A DNA stretch of 64,000 nucleotides from CAZQQN01 sp964595485 (GTDB taxonomy: Bacteria; Bacteroidota; Bacteroidia; CAILMK01; CAYYUA01). Location of the stretch: contig CAZQQN010000004.1 in assembly GCA_964595485.1 (NCBI GenBank), positions 50,716 through 114,715 on the forward strand. Direction: 5' to 3'. Under the pieces are notes generated by a model. That model saw only the letters and a list, made by a program, of their open reading frames with translations, made no database searches and had not been told where the DNA came from. Shown piece by piece: positions 45,775 to 54,225 of this stretch (position 1 is its first letter; every line of letters begins with the position of its first letter). Both the position numbers and the translations under genes were made by a program.

Positions 45775-48051
45775 TTATTGCACAATCAGGATTTTAGTGA
45801 CCATCGTTTCAGAACCATCCTTATTGGTAGAATAAACATAGTAGACACCACTGTTAACTTCCTGTTCGTGAAGATTTTTCCTGTTCCAAACAACCTGGCC
45901 ACCCTTTGCTTGCATATCCTGGACCAAGTTGCCTTGAGCATCGGTAATTTTAATATCGGCATTGGAAACAAGCCCCCTTATCGTAACCGGACCACTGTGT
46001 TCAGGCTTTACAGGATTGGGATAGGAATAGACATCTTTGTGTTGTTCATTGCCCTTCGTGGCCTCTGCCCTGTAGGAGATAAGCCCATCAGCTGTTGCAA
46101 AAAATACTTCTCCCGTCTTACCATGCATTGTAATATCATTGATTCTATTACTTAGTAAATTACTGTTATTTTGATTAAAAACATTGAGTAGTTTATCTCC
46201 GTCCGGATTGGTATAAAAAACCCCATTAGATGTTCCAAACCACTTGTAATTACCACCATCTACCTCAATACTACTGACCCTCTCCCCGGAAAGTAGGTTA
46301 CCGGACTCGGAGCCTTGTTCTACAAAAACCTGTTGCGCATTTATGGGCGGATCGAAAGCTGAAGAGGGTGAATAGAAAACAGCTACACCATCATCCGTGC
46401 CAACCCAGATATTACCTTCCTTGTCTTTAGCCATGCTCAAAATTTTATCTGAAGGCAGCCCTCCCAGCCCTTCTCTTTGATTTAAGCGTTGCTGCCTGTC
46501 ATCTTCAGGATTTGAGATGGTACCATTAAAATCGTAAACGATAATTCCTCCGTTATCCCGCCTTAGCCATAAGTTGTTGTTATCATCCTGTATAATACTT
46601 AAAATTTTTACCCCTCGCCCAACATCAAAATCATACCACTCATTTCCACTTGTTTTTACTACCAGGGCATTAGAAGCGCCATTATTGCCAACCCAGAGGT
46701 TATTTTCATTATCAAGCATAACTGACGAAACTCTCAATAATGAACCTTCTCCTACAAAGTAATCCAGCTTGCTGTTCTCTGGTGTATATAGCTTATGGAA
46801 TTTGTCATTCCTAAACGCTACCAAGCCTTTATTATAGCTGGCTGCGTAAAACTTTTTACCATTATCCTCGATAGCCAGATCCACAATATCATTTATTTTA
46901 TTTTTTGATAGGGAATCTCTGGTGCTTGGATTATAAATTTCCCAATTGTTCTCTTCATCCAGTACAGAAAAACCATCTTGCCGAAAATTAGCGGTCAGGT
47001 CATCTTTACTATACCCACCCCCTGTCAAGAAAATACGACTGTTGTTGTAATGCACTGACCAAGATTTCGTGCTTGCAGGTCCTTTATTACCAATAAAGCC
47101 CAAATCACCATTGTCATTTTTAATAAGGAAATTGGATACTGGGTACCACAATTTGCCTTCACTATCTTGAATGATCTGTAAGGCCTTTTCCCCAAAACCA
47201 ATTCCCATTTGACTTACCCCTTCTTTCGGATCAATTTGGAAAACACCTTCTTGAAATAAACAGGCGAATAATTGATCTTTGGTTTTACTCAAGTTAACCT
47301 TAGGGCTATTTGTAAGATTCAAACCCGGAATCGTGTCCCAATTTTGATTTTTGTAAACCAATAGTGATTCCTGGCCCTCATAATAAAGCTTCCCTTTAAA
47401 ACTTACTAAATCGCCATCCGGGACGCCTAATTCTTTTTTCCAGTTGCCGATATCTTGCAGGTTTGGGCTATTGATGGAAGCTTTAAGCAAACCTTCCTCT
47501 GTAGAAGCATAAAAGGTATCATTCAGATACGTAAAACCTTGGGTAGACCATTTAGGATCTCTTGGGCCAAAGTAGGTAGCCTGGAATTCATTTTTGGAAA
47601 TATCATACACACCAACCCCAAAAGTCCCGGATAAATAAGCTTTACCGTTAAAAAAGTAAAAATCATGAATGACATTCTTCCCTATGAAATCTCCTTCATT
47701 GATCTGCGATAATGTCTGGATATCATTTTGATCCTTGATAACATCTATTAGACCGTTCTCATAAGCAATGAAAAGTTGTTTACTAGGCTCATGGTACCGA
47801 AGCGCAGTGACAGATATGCCCGAAAGGCCATCAATCGGCGTAAGGGTATGTACAGAATTATCCGCTTTATTGAAATAAAAAACTCCGCTTTTGGTGCCAC
47901 AATAAATGCGACTTCCGGCCTTTGCTATAAACTGTTTATCATTATAGCTTAAATGAGCGCGCCATTCTCCAACACCAATTTCAGGGTATTGTCCGTTAGC
48001 TAAAATCGGGAAACAAAAGCAAAGGAGAACCCATTGAAAAATTCTTGTCAT
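45775..48051 (-). CDS. porZ: PorZ-like type IX secretion-system protein
   Basis: This 758-residue exported protein has a signal peptide (RIFQWVLLCFCFPILANGQ). Two seven-bladed beta-propellers with two-component-regulator-like blades follow (for example IWVGTDDGVAVFYSP and YKWFGTSNGVFYT). The C-terminal domain begins VYSYPNPVKPEHSG and ends TKILIVQ. This is the plan of PorZ, which sits on the cell surface and delivers anionic LPS to the T9SS attachment complex in Porphyromonas. The start GVGEWRAHLSYND is a family hallmark. It is the first gene of the porZ-recO unit and implies that this organism has a T9SS. Confidence 0.9.
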   Translation of the reverse strand: MTRIFQWVLLCFCFPILANGQYPEIGVGEWRAHLSYNDKQFIAKAGSRIYCGTKSGVFYFNKADNSVHTLTPIDGLSGISVTALRYHEPSKQLFIAYENGLIDVIKDQNDIQTLSQINEGDFIGKNVIHDFYFFNGKAYLSGTFGVGVYDISKNEFQATYFGPRDPKWSTQGFTYLNDTFYASTEEGLLKASINSPNLQDIGNWKKELGVPDGDLVSFKGKLYYEGQESLLVYKNQNWDTIPGLNLTNSPKVNLSKTKDQLFACLFQEGVFQIDPKEGVSQMGIGFGEKALQIIQDSEGKLWYPVSNFLIKNDNGDLGFIGNKGPASTKSWSVHYNNSRIFLTGGGYSKDDLTANFRQDGFSVLDEENNWEIYNPSTRDSLSKNKINDIVDLAIEDNGKKFYAASYNKGLVAFRNDKFHKLYTPENSKLDYFVGEGSLLRVSSVMLDNENNLWVGNNGASNALVVKTSGNEWYDFDVGRGVKILSIIQDDNNNLWLRRDNGGIIVYDFNGTISNPEDDRQQRLNQREGLGGLPSDKILSMAKDKEGNIWVGTDDGVAVFYSPSSAFDPPINAQQVFVEQGSESGNLLSGERVSSIEVDGGNYKWFGTSNGVFYTNPDGDKLLNVFNQNNSNLLSNRINDITMHGKTGEVFFATADGLISYRAEATKGNEQHKDVYSYPNPVKPEHSGPVTIRGLVSNADIKITDAQGNLVQDMQAKGGQVVWNRKNLHEQEVNSGVYYVYSTNKDGSETMVTKILIVQ

Positions 48052-48103
48052 AAATCTCTTATGGTCAATTTTAAGTAAACGAAATTAACTCTAAAAAATT
48101 TTC

Positions 48104-48111
48104 TTACTTTG
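48104..48111 (+). promoter_or_regulatory. Possible -7 element of the cdd promoter
   Basis: TTACTTTG at 48104-48111 resembles the -7 consensus TAnnTTTG with one difference (T for A at position 2), 22 nt before the cytidine deaminase ATG. A matching -33 element is not obvious. The divergent porZ gene lies on the other side. Confidence 0.35.
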
Positions 48112-48133
48112 AAAGGTAAAACCTTTTTAACGG

Positions 48134-48607
48134 ATGCAGAAAACGATAACATTAAACTATCATCAGTCTATTGATGAATTAGGCGAAGCAATAAAAACTT
48201 TAATACGGGAAAGTCAAAAGGCCACTTCAAGGGCTTATACCCCTTACTCTAATTTCAAAATAGGGGCTGCAGTGCTTTTAGCCAATGATGTACATGTTTT
48301 AGGTTGCAACCAGGAAAACAGGGCTTTTCCTTCCGGGCTTTGTGCTGAGCGGGCAGCATTATTTTCCGCAGGGTCTCAATATCCAAACACTTCAATACTT
48401 GCCATGGCTGTTTTCTGTGAAACAACGAAACCAAACGAAATGATTAGTCCCTGTGGTGGCTGCAGACAAGTCATGTTCGAATTCGAACAAAAACAAGACC
48501 AACCTTATCCTATTTATTTGTGCAACCAGGATGAATCAGTTTGGATAAGTCCCAGCGCAGAAAACCTATTACCATTTCCTTTTGTTGCATCAATCAATGA
48601 CGTTTAA
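48134..48607 (+). CDS. cdd: Cytidine deaminase
   Basis: This 157-residue zinc enzyme deaminates cytidine and deoxycytidine for pyrimidine salvage. The zinc site is complete: CAERAAL (nucleophile side, with catalytic Glu) and PCGGCRQ. The N-terminal AYTPYSNFKIGAAVL is a family segment. The length matches homotetrameric cytidine deaminases. The ATG at 48134 is 82 bp from the divergent porZ start. The copper ATPase gene follows 15 bp after the stop. Confidence 0.95.
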   Translation: MQKTITLNYHQSIDELGEAIKTLIRESQKATSRAYTPYSNFKIGAAVLLANDVHVLGCNQENRAFPSGLCAERAALFSAGSQYPNTSILAMAVFCETTKPNEMISPCGGCRQVMFEFEQKQDQPYPIYLCNQDESVWISPSAENLLPFPFVASINDV

Positions 48608-48625
48608 GGGAAAAATACCACAGTG

Positions 48626-50755
48626 ATGCCGGAATACGACTATAATCAAGTTTCATCCGAAGCGGGTCAACATGTCGAAGAATGGCAAGTGGAAGGTATG
48701 ACCTGCTCTAATTGTGCCCAAAGCATAGAAAAAACCCTTGAAAAAGAAGGCTTAACTGATGTCAGTGCTAATTTCAGTACAGGGCTGGTCAGGTTCAAGG
48801 CTGACAAAGCGGTGGACGATAAACAGATTGAAAAAGATATTGCCAGGCTTGGGTATAAAGTTCTCAAGGGGAATGAGGACGACCGGGATTATAACCAAAT
48901 CATGAATAAGTTTCTATTCGCAGTAGTTTTCACTATACCATTATTTACCAGCATGTTCCTGCCATTTGCCTGGCTTCAAAATCCTTATGTTCAACTGGCG
49001 CTTGCCACACCAGTCTATGCCCTTGGTTTTTACCATTTTGGTAAAAGTGCTTGGCAGTCCCTAAAAGGAGGGGTGCCTAACATGGATGTTTTAATCTTTA
49101 TAGGAGCTACAGCAGCTTTTGGCTATAGCTTGACAGGCACCCTTCTGCAGTTAGGCCCGGAATTTCAATTCTACGAGACAGCGGCGACAATCATTACCCT
49201 TGTTTTGCTGGGAAATGTAATGGAAAAAAGAGCTGTCAAGAAAACAACCGATGCTATAGACCAGCTTTCTTCCCTGAAGCCAAAAAAGGCTAGGATGGTT
49301 GTAACGGGAAAAGATGGTAAAGAGCAGATCTTGCCTGTGGATCCACAGAAAATCCGAACAGGCGAGATTTTACAGGTAAATACGGGAGAGAGTATACCCC
49401 TTGATGGTAAAGTCACCTCTGGGGATGCCCATATTGATGAAAGCATGATAACCGGCGAAAGCCTGCCTGTTTGGAAAAAGGAAGGGGCCGAAGTGATAGG
49501 TGGTACGATTCTCCGGGAAGGCAACCTTCGGATGGTAGTTAATGCTACAGGGGATCATACTGTTTTATCCCGTATCATAGATCTTGTTAAGAATGCCCAG
49601 TCCAAGAAGCCTTCTGTGCAACAATTAGCTGACAAAGTGAGCGCTGTTTTTGTTCCGGTGGTTTTGAGTATAGCCATTTTAACATTTGGTTTGGCGTATT
49701 GGGTGTTTGATGTTTCTTTAGGCGGTGCCCTTTTAAGGAGTGTTGCAGTATTGGTTATTTCTTGTCCTTGTGCAATGGGTTTGGCAACCCCAACAGCAGT
49801 CATGGTCGGCATTGGAAAGGCTGCAAAAAGTGGTAACCTGATCAAAGGGGGTGATACCCTTGAACAATTAGCCGGGATTAAGAAGATCGTTTTAGATAAG
49901 ACAGGAACCCTCACAACAGGGGAATTTCAAATAAAAAGCTTTAAAAATTATAGCGGGGATGAAATTGAAAACCGGAATGCCATCCATCAGATTGAAACCT
50001 ATTCTTCCCATCCCATAGCGGAGTCTATTTTACGTTATATGGCAGGTTGGAAAAAGCTGGATTTTGAGCATGTTGAAGAAAGAAAAGGTATTGGGATGGA
50101 AGCCACCCTAAAAGATGGTACAGCTTATCAATTAGGGTCATCAGAAATATTTCAGGATGGGCAAGAATACCCGGAGCACCAGGTTTATCTGATGAAAAAC
50201 GGGCAATTAGCAGCTGGTCTTGACTTAGAGGATGAATTGAAGGAAGGTGCTAAAGAGATGGTGGAATACTTTCAATCTAAAGGTATTGAGCCTGTGCTAC
50301 TATCAGGGGATAAAGCAGAAAAGACCCGCCAAATAGCGGAAAAGCTTGGTATACAGGAATACTATGCTGAAAAGCACCCGGATGATAAATTAGAAGTGAT
50401 AGAAAATCTATCTGCTCAATATCCCACAGCTATGGTAGGAGACGGTATCAACGATGCACCGGCCTTGTCAAGAGCTGATATGGGGATATCATTAGGCCAA
50501 GCTACAGAAATAGCCATGCAATCGGCCCAAGTATTGTTACTTGACGGTAAGCTGAGTTCGCTCTCAAATGCTCACCAAAATAGCAGGTTAACCTTAAGCA
50601 CGATTAAAGAGAACCTTTTCTGGGCTTTCTCTTACAATATTGTCGCCATTCCTATTGCTGCTCTCGGACTACTTAATCCCATGTTCGCTGCTTTGGCTAT
50701 GGCCTTTTCCGATGTTATGGTTATCGGAAATTCCTTACGTTTGAAGTTTCGGTGA
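48626..50755 (+). CDS. Copper-type heavy-metal P-type ATPase
   Basis: This 709-residue P1B ATPase pumps Cu+ (or Ag+) out of the cytoplasm. An N-terminal heavy-metal domain has GMTCSNC (C27, C30), and the membrane part has the CPC motif at 380-382. The phosphorylation site is DKTGTLT with D424. The HP motif (SHPIAE) is at 462-463 and the hinge GDGINDAP at 605-612. The last helix contains YNIVAIPIAALG and MAFSDVMVIGNSLRLK, like copper pumps. The ORF could start one codon earlier with GTG (48623), but the ATG is preferred. It may be co-transcribed with cdd. Confidence 0.95.
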   Translation: MPEYDYNQVSSEAGQHVEEWQVEGMTCSNCAQSIEKTLEKEGLTDVSANFSTGLVRFKADKAVDDKQIEKDIARLGYKVLKGNEDDRDYNQIMNKFLFAVVFTIPLFTSMFLPFAWLQNPYVQLALATPVYALGFYHFGKSAWQSLKGGVPNMDVLIFIGATAAFGYSLTGTLLQLGPEFQFYETAATIITLVLLGNVMEKRAVKKTTDAIDQLSSLKPKKARMVVTGKDGKEQILPVDPQKIRTGEILQVNTGESIPLDGKVTSGDAHIDESMITGESLPVWKKEGAEVIGGTILREGNLRMVVNATGDHTVLSRIIDLVKNAQSKKPSVQQLADKVSAVFVPVVLSIAILTFGLAYWVFDVSLGGALLRSVAVLVISCPCAMGLATPTAVMVGIGKAAKSGNLIKGGDTLEQLAGIKKIVLDKTGTLTTGEFQIKSFKNYSGDEIENRNAIHQIETYSSHPIAESILRYMAGWKKLDFEHVEERKGIGMEATLKDGTAYQLGSSEIFQDGQEYPEHQVYLMKNGQLAAGLDLEDELKEGAKEMVEYFQSKGIEPVLLSGDKAEKTRQIAEKLGIQEYYAEKHPDDKLEVIENLSAQYPTAMVGDGINDAPALSRADMGISLGQATEIAMQSAQVLLLDGKLSSLSNAHQNSRLTLSTIKENLFWAFSYNIVAIPIAALGLLNPMFAALAMAFSDVMVIGNSLRLKFR

Positions 50756-50778
50756 ATCTTTAACGGGAGGCTTTTTTC

Positions 50779-52041
50779 ATGCCCAATTCCCTCTTAAAAA
50801 CGTTTATAGCAGATTTTAAGCGTAATAAGGATACCATTTTTCAAACCTCAACTTTGTTTGGGTCAAAAATCGGGGTTATTGGTCTGGGCTTATTGATCAA
50901 GGCCATCCAAACAAGGGCTTTAACCCCCGAATTATACGGTTTATACAGTTTCTTCGCAACAATTACGGGCTTCACGGTACTTTTTTTTCGTTTTGGCTAC
51001 TTTGCATCACTTAAAGTACTGTTAGCCAACAACAATGATCAGCAAAAAGAAAAAGAATTCTTCGGTATAGGGGTTTTGGTGGGCAGCCTAATAGGACTTG
51101 CTTACGGAATCTTTATATTTATTATAAGCTTCTTCATTAATGATGTCTTTGACATAGAATTCGGCGCTCAACTCAGGGCCCTGGCTCCTTTGTGTATTAT
51201 CTTTCCTCTTCAGCACCTTTTAGAGGATTTAACCATAGGTTCCAACCGCGTCAACCAATTAGCCTCCTTTAACCTTGGTTCTAAGGTTCTTTTTATTCTA
51301 CCTTTAATAACAATCTTTCTGATCGGGGAATTGACCCTTAAGCAGGTTTTATGGTTTAATTTGGTCTCATCCGCTTTGGCATTGTTTTATGTACTAATGC
51401 GACTTAATCCTGCCTTCACGAATTTTAAATCCCGTTACAAAGAATTAAGTGATAAGCACCAGTCATACGGGAAACACTACTACTTGGGTAATGTAGCTAA
51501 TCAAAGCACCTATAAACTCGATGAGCTGGCTATCAGTTTATTTATCAATACCACGCAACTGGGCTTCTACCACCTTGCTAACATTGTCTGCACTCCGTTG
51601 GTAATGATGAGCCAGGCTTTAACATCCGCCATGTTTAAAAGGTTTGCTTCTGAAGAGCGTATACCCCAAAAAGTATTCATCTATAACACAATCTGGCTAA
51701 TCTTAAGCTGGGGTATTCTAATAACGATAAGCAGTTTTTTGGTTAGTTTGATCTTTGGATCGGAATATTCGGTTGTAGCTAAATTTATTATTCTACTATC
51801 CGTGGCTTACTTATTACAAGGACTTTATCAACCTTTTACCTTTCTTGCTGTAAAATCCAAGGGCAAAGCGATAAGAAATGTTGCATGGGGAGAGTCCATT
51901 ATCAATGTAGTGGGTAATTTCACCCTCATTTTTATATTTGGGATTTATGGCGTTATTTTAACTAGTATTTTAGCTAAATTATTCCATGCAATAGGTTTGT
52001 ATTATTACTATCGTAAGTATTTTGGAGCTTCAAATGTTTAA
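50779..52041 (+). CDS. Wzx/MATE-type polysaccharide flippase
   Basis: This 420-residue protein has about 12 transmembrane helices in the MVF/MATE-like oligosaccharide flippase fold. The N-terminal part GSKIGVIGLGLLIKAIQTRALTPELYGLYSFF is typical. It should move lipid-linked oligosaccharide units to the outer face of the inner membrane. A GGGAGG ribosome-binding-like run lies at 50765-50770, 9 nt before the ATG, unusual for this phylum. It is first of a three-gene cluster with a methyltransferase and a glycosyltransferase, 24 bp after the copper ATPase. Confidence 0.9.
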   Translation: MPNSLLKTFIADFKRNKDTIFQTSTLFGSKIGVIGLGLLIKAIQTRALTPELYGLYSFFATITGFTVLFFRFGYFASLKVLLANNNDQQKEKEFFGIGVLVGSLIGLAYGIFIFIISFFINDVFDIEFGAQLRALAPLCIIFPLQHLLEDLTIGSNRVNQLASFNLGSKVLFILPLITIFLIGELTLKQVLWFNLVSSALALFYVLMRLNPAFTNFKSRYKELSDKHQSYGKHYYLGNVANQSTYKLDELAISLFINTTQLGFYHLANIVCTPLVMMSQALTSAMFKRFASEERIPQKVFIYNTIWLILSWGILITISSFLVSLIFGSEYSVVAKFIILLSVAYLLQGLYQPFTFLAVKSKGKAIRNVAWGESIINVVGNFTLIFIFGIYGVILTSILAKLFHAIGLYYYYRKYFGASNV

Positions 52042-52047
52042 GATCCT

Positions 52048-52803
52048 ATGAATGATCATTTAGAGGGGTTTCTGGAAGGTATCAGGTTCAGATTCATCCA
52101 GCCTTACCAAACACCGCCCAAGGGATTTCAAAGATTCAACCGATGGTTAAAAAAGCTCAATATTCAATTTGACGTTTTCAATACTTTAGCTTACGGCATT
52201 GAGAATAATCGAAAAAAGAAGATCCAGGACTTATGCGAAATGCCCAGGATGTCCAGTTATGCCATTGGCCTTATTATCAATAAAATTGTTGGATTAATGC
52301 CTTCACACCAAGCTTACTTGAATGTTGGCGTATGGAATGGCTTCTCCTTTTTTTGCGGGCTAAGAAACAATGATGATAAAATGTGTATAGGCATTGATAA
52401 CTTTTCTATGTGGGGTGGACCGAAATCAACTTTTATGAAAAATTTCAAGGACTTTAAAAGTCCGGAACATTACTTTTACGAATCTGACTACCAAGACTAT
52501 TTGGTAAATATACATCATTGTCCCCTGGGATTTTATCTTTACGATGGTGACCACTCTTATGAACATCAAAAACATGGATTAAAAGCTGCTGAGCATTTTT
52601 TTGGTGATAATTGCATCCTTATGGTAGATGATACCAATTGGCATGAGCCCCGCCAAGCAACATTGGACTTCATGGAGGAAAGCCAAAATAGGTACAAAAT
52701 ATTACTTGATGTGAAAACAGCCCCGAGAAAAGGGAAAGCTGAGGAAAGCGCAATGCACCCAACCTTCTGGAACGGTATTATGGTGGTTCAAAAAACCAAT
52801 TAA
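52048..52803 (+). CDS. Class I SAM-dependent methyltransferase
   Basis: This 251-residue protein resembles the methyltransferases that accompany polysaccharide and glycan loci. AYLNVGVWNGFSFFCGLRNN is the SAM-binding glycine-poor loop. IGIDNFSMW and LYDGDHSYEHQKHGLKAAE form the acidic and active-site segments, and ILMVDDTNWH is near the C-terminus. It probably methylates a sugar or a small acceptor of the glycan made by the neighbouring enzymes. It begins 7 bp after the flippase stop, and the glycosyltransferase gene starts 4 bp after its own stop. Confidence 0.8.
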   Translation: MNDHLEGFLEGIRFRFIQPYQTPPKGFQRFNRWLKKLNIQFDVFNTLAYGIENNRKKKIQDLCEMPRMSSYAIGLIINKIVGLMPSHQAYLNVGVWNGFSFFCGLRNNDDKMCIGIDNFSMWGGPKSTFMKNFKDFKSPEHYFYESDYQDYLVNIHHCPLGFYLYDGDHSYEHQKHGLKAAEHFFGDNCILMVDDTNWHEPRQATLDFMEESQNRYKILLDVKTAPRKGKAEESAMHPTFWNGIMVVQKTN

Positions 52804-52806
52804 AAA

Positions 52807-54000
52807 ATGGCCCGAATTTGCATGGTAACGGTGGATCATACACCGGATGATGACCGAATTTTCCACAAAGAATCTAAATCACTTCTTAAAGCAGGCCATG
52901 AGGTAATAATCCTATGCGTTGCTGATGATAAAGGTCAAATTTGGCAGATGGGAAAACGCGAGTTGCTTAATCCGGGTAGCGCTTTAGGTTTCTCTTTACA
53001 AGGTGTCTGGGTTAAAGGAGTAATAGGCCCTAAGAATAAGCTGGAAACAATCCAAAAAAAAATTTTCAAGGGGGGATTCATTAAACGTTTTATAAAAGAA
53101 GGACAAAACCTGAAAGCCGATGTTTACCATGCCCATGAACCGGTTTCTTTATACCTTGCTTTCCAAATTGCTGGTCAAGATGCCGATAAGGTTGTTTTCG
53201 ACAGCCATGAGTCATGGATTGAAGGAACGCCTCGTGAGCAATGGGTAAAACAATTTTATTTGCCTAAACTTAAACATTTGATAACAGCTAACGCCATTAC
53301 AAGGGGGCATTTATTAGCTAAAAATCCTTACATGGAAGCCCATGAAATTTATAATTACCCGGAAGCTGAGGTATTTCATTACCCATTTGAGGAAAACAAG
53401 TTTGAACAGCCAATTATTGCCCATGATGGCCTTTTGCCTTTTAATCGCGGACTTAGGGATATGACCGAAGCCATTAAACAACTTAAAGAAAAGTACCCGA
53501 ATATCCAGTTAAGGATAATCGGAGATGTATCAGGAAAGGAAAAAGTTTACCTGGACCAGCAAATTCAAGAATTTGACCTATCTGACAATATCAAAATAAC
53601 AGGATGGGTACCTTACGAAGAGGTCCCTATTTATTTAAAGGATTGCGCTATCGGTTTAATCTTAAAAACAAACCGGCCGCTTAACAATTTATTAGGAGGA
53701 CCGGCAATCAAATTTTTCAATTACCTGGCTTCGGGTATGGCAGTCATTGATGCCGGTTTACATGAATCCTCCCGCTTTTTAAATCAAACTAAATCGGGTA
53801 TTAGCTTAGAAGAAAGATCACCGGAAACACTAAGCAATGCCATCAGCTATCTGCTCGAAAACAAGGATTTGCTAAAAACTTACTGCTATCGATCCTGGGA
53901 AGCTTCAAAAGAAATGAAATGGGAGCATGAGGCACAGAAGCTCATTAATATCTACAATGAAAGGATTTTAGCAAGCGGAAATCGATTAAGAATTCGCTGA
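52807..54000 (+). CDS. Glycosyltransferase family 4-like
   Basis: This 397-residue GT-B enzyme has an N-terminal domain starting CMVTVDHTPDDDRIFHKESKSLLKAGHEV and a C-terminal nucleotide-sugar domain with LRIIGDVSGKEK, ITGWVPYEEVPIYLKDCAIGLI and FNYLASGMAVID (the usual E-x7-E region is weak). It probably transfers one sugar to the growing glycan. It closes the flippase-methyltransferase-glycosyltransferase set. A strong bidirectional terminator follows at 54165-54204. Confidence 0.9.
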   Translation: MARICMVTVDHTPDDDRIFHKESKSLLKAGHEVIILCVADDKGQIWQMGKRELLNPGSALGFSLQGVWVKGVIGPKNKLETIQKKIFKGGFIKRFIKEGQNLKADVYHAHEPVSLYLAFQIAGQDADKVVFDSHESWIEGTPREQWVKQFYLPKLKHLITANAITRGHLLAKNPYMEAHEIYNYPEAEVFHYPFEENKFEQPIIAHDGLLPFNRGLRDMTEAIKQLKEKYPNIQLRIIGDVSGKEKVYLDQQIQEFDLSDNIKITGWVPYEEVPIYLKDCAIGLILKTNRPLNNLLGGPAIKFFNYLASGMAVIDAGLHESSRFLNQTKSGISLEERSPETLSNAISYLLENKDLLKTYCYRSWEASKEMKWEHEAQKLINIYNERILASGNRLRIR

Positions 54001-54164
54001 CGAAAAGCAAACATTTAGTAATCAAATTCTTTAAAACAAAGATTTCAAAATCATGAATTCAATTAGTTAGGGTTGTTTTCATGAAATGTCTACGATGTAA
54101 TTTCCTAAATAAAATTAAAAGCATTCATCGTGGTAGAGCCCTAATGTTCGATCTTTTTTTAAAC

Positions 54165-54204
54165 TTTAAAAAAAAGCCCCAATTCCTAAGAATTGAGGCT
54201 TTAA
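54165..54204. terminator. Bidirectional Rho-independent terminator
   Basis: AGCCCCAATTC (54175-54185) and GAATTGAGGCT (54190-54200) form an 11-bp stem with one mismatch and a CTAA loop. The adenine-rich tract upstream is a U-run for the minus strand, so it ends the metH transcript well; the plus strand has a weaker run and may end the glycan cluster transcript. Confidence 0.75.
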
Positions 54205-54225
54205 CTTTAATAATATTCGCTAAAT